12,961 nucleotides of DNA from Eimeria necatrix (taxonomy: Eukaryota > Apicomplexa > Conoidasida > Eucoccidiorida > Eimeriidae), in NCBI RefSeq assembly GCF_000499385.1, contig NW_013651857.1:1-12961 (forward strand), read 5' to 3'. This document shows positions 8,869 to 12,961 of the stretch, in pieces. The notes beneath the pieces were generated by a model, which saw only the letters and a program-made list of their open reading frames with translations, was not told the DNA's origin and made no database searches. A program made the translations under genes and the position numbers. The first letter of the stretch is position 1. The number at the start of each line of letters is the position of its first letter.

Positions 8869-9738
8869 ACTCAGCCATACAGATATGGAGCTGCAGTGAC
8901 AAGACCGCATTTTCCCCCCTTATTGTTCCTTTGCGTTCAGATATGCACTAGTTGGAAGGTCCAGCTGTCTGTAGGAACTTGTGTTTACAGTTTTAGCGGC
9001 TCCACTATCTAGGGTTCTAAATGCAACGGCTAGGACGGCACGACTTAATGCACGGCACAACAGCAAGTTGACGTTCATTAAATTGCAGAGGACACAGCTG
9101 CTTATCAAAGGCAGTGTGTTTTTATCGACTTGCGTTCGAGACATAGGTGTTAGAGGACAGTGTGTTTATTTTGCAAAAAATCAAGGAAACACTCATAAGG
9201 CCGCAGTGCGATCCGTAATTGAGCAGCAATTTGTTTGTGCACATCAACAGCAAAGATTGTGATTTTGCCAGCTTTTTGTTTCATTTCAACTTGCCCAACA
9301 TGAAGCTGGGCTGCTCCTTAGTGACATTGAGTATATTTGAATCTGGTTTATCGGACGCAGAGTGCCAATAAAGGGACCCACGAAAGGTAAATCAGGTTTC
9401 GTCGTGCCGCAGGTAAGCTACAGCTGTCACGCACACTTCCGTAGTTTTGGGATCCAGGTTGTGAGCACCACTTTCGTGAAATCGCATAATGAACCCTGAA
9501 CAATTTTGTGACAATCCATGCATCATGCGTTTTTCTCGCATTCTCGGCGACATGTTGTGCAACTCATAATACATGCAAGGTTTAAATTGTTTGACTAGTA
9601 GTTAAGGAAGAAAGCCAAGTGTCAGGCAGTCTGGCACAAGCCATGATAAAATAATCTACGAATTTGAAAATATTCCAGCGCCAGTTTACCCCGTTTCGTC
9701 GATTACGCTTTGAGTTAAAGACCAGCTAAGGTAAGTAA
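8869..9738. other. No supported gene
   Basis: The interval includes a plus-strand open run (8981-9262, 93 codons with no ATG start) giving a basic Arg/Asn/Gln-rich peptide. TTTACAG before 8991 could serve as an acceptor for it, but nothing else supports it. AATAAA lies at 9367-9372, about 105 nt after that run ends. A minus-strand run of 60 codons lies at 9392-9574. The donor-like AAG|GTAAGT falls at the right edge. Confidence 0.5.
9731..9736 (+). other. Consensus-like 5' splice site (GTAAGT)
   Basis: CTAAG|GTAAGT matches the eukaryotic donor consensus at every position that matters. It lies 8 nt before the ATG of the 160-codon frame. If used, it would end an exon at 9730 and put that ATG inside an intron, so the site and the 9739 start are alternative readings rather than mutual support. 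Confidence 0.3.
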
Positions 9739-10221
9739 ATGCGTGAGCAAGCGATGCCGGCTCTGCGCAGCCGAAAGAATGCCGTCTTCGGAATGCTGCA
9801 TGAATCTCCTCAAATTATGCCACCTCAGTCAGTAGGACGCACAAGTAGCTCCTCGTCTGCAGAATATAATGCTGAAAACCAGAACAAAAGCATATATTCA
9901 GGGGATCAAACTGCAGTTATCGCAGATTCTGCAGGAAAACCTATAGCTCATGCAAATCAGCATCTTTGTAAGAATAGAAAGATAAATGGTCATGCAGATG
10001 GTACGGCTCACACACGAAATATCTTGATCTTTCGCTGCGAGTTCTTGCAAGGTATGAACTGTCGTGAACCACAGATGGGAACGCTCAAGAAACACCACTG
10101 TGTGGCATTATGTTGTTTGGAGAACAACCTAGTGCCATACAAAGAAAAATATAGACATTTTCTTAAACGTCTCAATCGTGGCTGCTTAGCACGCTCAGGA
10201 TATTGGAGAAAATGTCTGTAG
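9739..10221 (+). CDS. Longest open frame in the window, 160 codons, unknown product
   Basis: ATG at 9739, directly preceded by an in-frame TAA, runs to a TAG at 10219-10221. The product is hydrophilic and basic overall, with a five-Ser run at residues 36-40 followed by an Asn/Gln/Glu-rich stretch, then a His/Asn/Lys-rich middle. The C-terminal third is Cys- and Arg/Lys-rich. No signal peptide, membrane span or family motif is visible. The early low-complexity Ser segment is typical of many protist proteins. A good donor (CAAG|GTATGA) at 10052 would end a first exon of about 104 residues. A 127-codon minus-strand frame overlaps its second half. Length alone is not decisive. Confidence 0.3.
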   Translation: MREQAMPALRSRKNAVFGMLHESPQIMPPQSVGRTSSSSSAEYNAENQNKSIYSGDQTAVIADSAGKPIAHANQHLCKNRKINGHADGTAHTRNILIFRCEFLQGMNCREPQMGTLKKHHCVALCCLENNLVPYKEKYRHFLKRLNRGCLARSGYWRKCL

Positions 10222-10231
10222 TTTTCTCTGT

Positions 10232-10250
10232 AATACTTGAAAAAAGTATT
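10232..10250. repeat. Short inverted repeat (7-bp arms, 5-nt loop)
   Basis: AATACTT (10232-10238), loop GAAAA, AAGTATT (10244-10250) starts 10 nt after the stop of the 160-codon frame and is followed by TTT. It looks like a weak stem-loop. In eukaryotic DNA it need not have any role, and its AT-rich arms are easy to get by chance. Confidence 0.5.
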
Positions 10251-11006
10251 TTTGTGAAGCTGGTGTGTAGATTGGAACGAGTAGGCAGTACGCGCAGTGT
10301 AGAGAGAACGTACAGGTCCACGTTTGGCTATTGACGAGCACTGCAGTCCCTTAGAACTCAACGCATGACGCCTGGTGCTTCCTTCAATCAAATGCTAGCT
10401 GAAGTAAATGTTGTGTTTGCACGAGAGCACAGTGAATGCCGAGGCCTAGCATGCAGACTTATCTACAGTCATTATTCTTTCCTTCACCGGATAGAATTGC
10501 GTCCCAAATAACAACATTTGTTTTTTGAGTGGCAACGTAACACGCCGCAGTGAGCACGAATGGCAAATTGAAGCATTAACGTACAGGTCGTACGCGATCA
10601 AAGAAAGCCTTGAAAGCAGTTGCTTTATTAGTTAATGACTATCGCGTGCAATGCATAGAATATTCAAGGTGAACTGCCCGATCTACCATCTATAGGGAGA
10701 AAATATAAAATACCTTTTCTGATAGTAACCGTTTAGCATTCAAAACAATTTAGCATATTCTGGTGGCATGCGTAAACGTTCACGTCCTTCCTGGACAGTC
10801 GTGCAGGGCACAATATCACGTTACAAAGAACCGTTCAGTATTCATATAGGAAGCAGCGTTTGAGCGCAGCACAAGCAACGCTTTTGCAGTGCAACACAAG
10901 AACGCGTCAAAGCAAATCATCTGCAAAGTACAAAGCAACTGGGCGTTTGTTTTATTGTTACGGAGGTTCAACTGGTAGATCGTGAGCATCAGCTACTCTG
11001 AGGCAG
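10251..11006. other. No supported gene
   Basis: No plus-strand frame longer than about 60 codons starts here. The only sizeable minus-strand run (10008-10391) is shared with the antisense of the 160-codon frame. A tRNA-like string (AACTGGTAGATCGTGAGC near 10970) lacks a B box. GCATGCA occurs at 10449-10455. Confidence 0.55.
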
Positions 11007-11162
11007 TTGTGTGCAATTTGTTTCATTGAAAACCGTCGAATGTGTCAAGGTGATGTCGCCTTTCAGGCGCTGCGTGCTTCTGGACTCCTAGTTAACTTTT
11101 GCCAGGGGTGCCACCTTGGATGTAGCATCCTTACAAGCGCTCATGTCTACTTATCACGGCTG
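11007..11162 (+). CDS. Candidate exon, Cys-rich, unknown product
   Basis: The frame opens near 11007 and has its first ATG at 11040. It continues to a TGA at 11205-11207, but a donor-like CTG|GTAGCT at 11163 would close an exon at 11162 in phase 0. The encoded segment has paired cysteines (CAIC, CQGCHLGC). No complete metal-binding motif or family is recognised. The proposed partner is the exon at 11407 (244-nt intron ending CTTTTCTAG), which also starts in phase 0. All of this is inference from splice-site shape. Confidence 0.15.
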
Positions 11163-11199
11163 GTAGCTGTGCATCCAGCTCCTCCACAGTCTCCTTTAC

Positions 11200-11226
11200 G
11201 GGGCTGAGAGCCACTGGCACAGCCCC
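11200..11226. repeat. Inverted repeat (7-bp GC-rich arms)
   Basis: GGGGCTG (11200-11206) and CAGCCCC (11220-11226) are perfect reverse complements separated by 13 nt. The stem is GC-rich, but the size is within chance expectation for a window this long. Confidence 0.5.
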
Positions 11227-11406
11227 ACCCATATCACTCACTTGGACGCAATTTCTTATTGGACAATTTTGTCTGCTGGTTATATCAGTATCTTTGTTAG
11301 TTTCTTTTGAGCTGCGTTCGCCTGCAATCGTATTACGAACGCTCCAGCATCACTTGCAGCAAAAGCAGTACCTCGATCTTGGTCTCCTAGGGGCAGCCTT
11401 TTCTAG

Positions 11407-11634
11407 CACCGTTTCGAAGCATTGCACGTAATCGCCAGAGGCATAAAAGATTTCATATATGTTATTTCGAGTATTCTTGGCACCTTCTATTGCAAGACAG
11501 GACAGCCTCGCTGCCCAAAGTTTGGGTACGTTTTTTCTCAGAGTGTTTGCGAGTTGCTGTTGAATTGTGGCATCTTTTCAGTTGCGGACAAACAAAAAAC
11601 AGTATATTATATCCATGAAATGAAAAGAGCGTGA
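11407..11634 (+). CDS. Candidate exon, 75 codons, unknown product
   Basis: The frame is open from after the TAG at 11404-11406 to a TGA at 11632-11634. That TAG is also the end of a good acceptor-like tract (GCAGCCTTTTCTAG), so the natural reading is an exon starting at 11407 with CAC. The product has a hydrophobic stretch (DFIYVISSILGTFY), several Cys, a second hydrophobic run (VCELLLNCGIF) and a charged end. There is no in-frame ATG near the front, which again favours an internal or last exon. No family recognised. Confidence 0.2.
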   Translation, partial: HRFEALHVIARGIKDFIYVISSILGTFYCKTGQPRCPKFGYVFSQSVCELLLNCGIFSVADKQKTVYYIHEMKRA

Positions 11635-11819
11635 GTTTAGTTCATCTTCTCGAATGATGTGCATGCTAATCAAACTTTATAAAAGCCGCCCTAAGGCACG
11701 GGATAATTGGCATTCGATTTTCTTCTAGTGATATTTGAGCGCTATGCCAAATACATCAAACAGTCTCCGAGAGGCTTTTCAGAAAGTCAGTGTAGTTTGG
11801 GAGGCCGCAATGAAAGCAT

Positions 11820-12146
11820 TCAGCTAGCGGACACGTTCACGATGGAGAGGGTCGAAGAGTAAAAGAAGTATAGGACTGATTGGCTATCATGCTTCTCTGT
11901 GTTTTGAAAGACAAAACACGAATACAGAAAAAGTTTGCTGTGAAAGTTCACACTTTCATCATCACACTCTAGAGAGTCCGTCCCCCACCATAGTGAACTC
12001 TCCATTGAACTATGATTCCTTAAGAACTGCCGAAACAACTTTACGTCTTTCAACAGTCCTGCAGCTACGCCAGCAGCATTCATATGTAGTTCCGTACATA
12101 CCGCAGCGATTACCAGAAATACGTGCATGCGCATGTTCATTTGCAT
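11820..12146 (-). CDS. Candidate small secreted or anchored protein, 108 codons, unknown
   Basis: The first ATG is at 12146-12144 and the stop TGA is at 11822-11820. The N-terminus has four Met within seven residues, a basic start (R6, H8) and a hydrophobic core at residues 9-17 (VFLVIAAVC), followed by small residues (AAGVAAG) suitable for signal cleavage. Then comes a charged middle (ECDDES) and an aromatic/hydrophobic C-terminal part. The frame is also open upstream without ATG to 12224. A TGCATGC heptamer at 12124-12130 lies inside the first codons. The signal-peptide-like start is the positive evidence; the length is ordinary for a chance frame. Confidence 0.22.
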   Translation of the reverse strand: MQMNMRMHVFLVIAAVCTELHMNAAGVAAGLLKDVKLFRQFLRNHSSMESSLWWGTDSLECDDESVNFHSKLFLYSCFVFQNTEKHDSQSVLYFFYSSTLSIVNVSAS

Positions 12147-12330
12147 AGGTGCTAGGAAATATTGTAAGCTCCAGTGCCGTAAATTCTCTGAACTGCAGCG
12201 CTGAAAATAGAGCACATTCTGCAACTTTTGTCTCTGTTTTCATAGTCAAGCTTTGTGCAGAACTCGACGTTTACAGGCACTGCACGGTTTCTGCAGAGGT
12301 ATACTTTGGCATGCTCATGTGGGTTTGCAG

Positions 12331-12564
12331 GAGTCTGATACCATCAAATGTTTTTGTCAAGATATTTTCATTGGCCGACGTTCGCGTATATACTTTACCA
12401 CTCAGGACGTGCGCCCGCCGTGCATATTTAAGTATGCGCCTCTCAAAGTTGGGCAGAAAGCTTCCGCTGGGTCACAAAACAGTTTGGCAGCTCACGAACA
12501 TGCACGAAATTTCAGGTGCAGGATAGCGCGAAAGAGCAACACGGAAAGTTCCCCAGTGGCTTGA
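12331..12564 (+). CDS. Candidate terminal exon, 77 codons, unknown product
   Basis: A good acceptor-like tract (GTGGGTTTGCAG, ending 12330) opens a frame in phase 0 that runs to a TGA at 12562-12564. The same frame is open back to 12211, with further acceptor-like sites at 12244 and 12295. The segment is hydrophilic and basic, with a stretch resembling folded-protein sequence (GRRSRIYFTTQDVRPP) and an Ala/Ser/His-rich end. It has no in-frame ATG, so it could only be a non-initial exon. An AATAAA at 12722-12727 lies about 160 nt past the stop. Another plus-strand frame (12149-12526, 125 codons from a GTG) overlaps in a different phase; at most one is real. Confidence 0.2.
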   Translation, partial: ESDTIKCFCQDIFIGRRSRIYFTTQDVRPPCIFKYAPLKVGQKASAGSQNSLAAHEHARNFRCRIARKSNTESSPVA

Positions 12565-12575
12565 GAAAAGGCATT

Positions 12576-12596
12576 CCTGTCCACTTTGTGGACAGG
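12576..12596. repeat. Strong hairpin, perfect 9-bp arms, 3-nt loop, followed by T run
   Basis: CCTGTCCAC (12576-12584), loop TTT, GTGGACAGG (12588-12596), then TTTTG. It resembles a rho-independent terminator in form, but nothing else here is bacterial, so I call only the structure. It lies 12 nt after the stop of the 12331-12564 candidate exon. In an mRNA it would form a compact 3'-UTR stem-loop. Confidence 0.85.
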
Positions 12597-12961
12597 TTTT
12601 GTTCGCATTTCTGATGCCATTCAGTTTCCTTTCACGCGATAGCTTCACTGAATTGGGCATTTATGTTGGACGCCCCAATCATGTCGAACGCCTCAATCAA
12701 GAGAGCCCAGCGCTCATCACCAATAAAAGAACGAACGTGGAGTGCTCGAGTCGACGCAAAAAAAGGCTTTTGAGACAGCCATAGCCTGCTCTAGCGTATT
12801 GTCTCTAAGCGGCTGGTGTAGAGGTGGTAGCCTTACAGACACTGCACAATATTCATACGAGCCTTCAGAAATGCCACAACGGAGAGGGCGAGAAGCATGC
12901 AGCACTTCAGAGCAGATTCATCTGCACGAGTCCCATGCACCAGCAGAAACACTCACACTAG
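12597..12961. other. No supported gene; right edge of window
   Basis: Two short opposing frames (about 60 codons each) overlap here and neither has support. AATAAA lies at 12722-12727, an A7 run at about 12759-12765 and GCATGCA at 12895-12901. Confidence 0.55.

Noticed and set aside
464..10174. TGAGACG-type coccidian promoter motifs at 464-470, 6770-6776 and 10168-10174
   Set aside because: About three are expected by chance in a window this long, and they do not cluster upstream of candidate starts.
10008..10391. Minus-strand open frame of 127 codons
   Set aside because: It lies mostly opposite the 160-codon plus-strand frame, has no recognisable features and is within chance length.
10965..11010. 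tRNA-like string AACTGGTAGATCGTGAGCATCA
   Set aside because: It resembles a D-arm and A box, but no GGTTCGANTCC-type B box, anticodon stem or acceptor pairing follows at the right spacing.
12149..12526. Plus-strand open run of 125 codons from a GTG
   Set aside because: It lacks an ATG until about residue 55 and conflicts in phase with the 12331-12564 candidate, which has a better acceptor. Left as an alternative only.
12576..12600. Rho-independent terminator
   Set aside because: The shape fits, but there is no bacterial operon, no ribosome binding sites and no long coding frame around it, so it is listed only as a hairpin.
1..12961. CRISPR array, bacterial operon, prophage or plasmid content
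   Set aside because: There are no regularly spaced short repeats and no long dense coding frames with ribosome binding sites. The sequence looks eukaryotic.
1..12961. Nuclear copies of mitochondrial genes (cob, cox) or rRNA fragments, which are common in coccidian genomes
   Set aside because: No translated frame showed the hydrophobic multi-span pattern or familiar motifs of these proteins. Short rRNA fragments cannot be excluded by eye.

Overview
The window looks like nuclear, gene-poor or exon-poor DNA from a eukaryote. I recognise no protein family, RNA gene or transposon domain on either strand. The longest open frames are about 110-160 codons. With the stop density of this mid-40s % GC sequence (my estimate by eye), one or two runs that long are expected by chance over 13 kb in six frames. 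This rules out a normal bacterial, phage or plasmid segment. CpG is not visibly depleted, and there are canonical-looking splice sites (AAG|GTAAGT at 9731, CTTTTCTAG at 11406, GGGTTTGCAG at 12330) and AATAAA hexamers. My weak guess is a protist, perhaps a coccidian apicomplexan, because of CAAAATG start contexts and several TGCATGC motifs. An invertebrate without CpG depletion would fit nearly as well.

Layout. 1-1671 has no clear signal apart from a minus-strand frame (436-795) holding an in-frame 27-bp tandem repeat. 1672-3554 is the best-supported structure: two independent tandem duplications, a ~150-bp period unit (141 bp aligned, about 89% identical) and a 613-bp unit (about 95.6% identical, no indels), 366 bp apart. 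3555-5510 is mostly featureless, with one minus-strand frame (3712-4053) and a perfect 18-bp palindrome (5003-5020). 5511-6630 carries four successive plus-strand open segments with no comparable minus-strand frame and may be a small split gene. 6631-8471 holds nothing I can support. 8472-10250 has two plus-strand candidate exons, one followed by AATAAA and one flanked by splice donors. 10251-12961 has plus-strand candidate exons (11007-11162, 11407-11634, 12331-12564), a minus-strand frame with a secretion-signal-like start (11820-12146), and a strong hairpin (12576-12596).

The repeats are direct observations. Every CDS entry is a candidate that needs transcript or homology evidence, and its confidence is set low accordingly. 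I found no evidence for a working multi-gene system.
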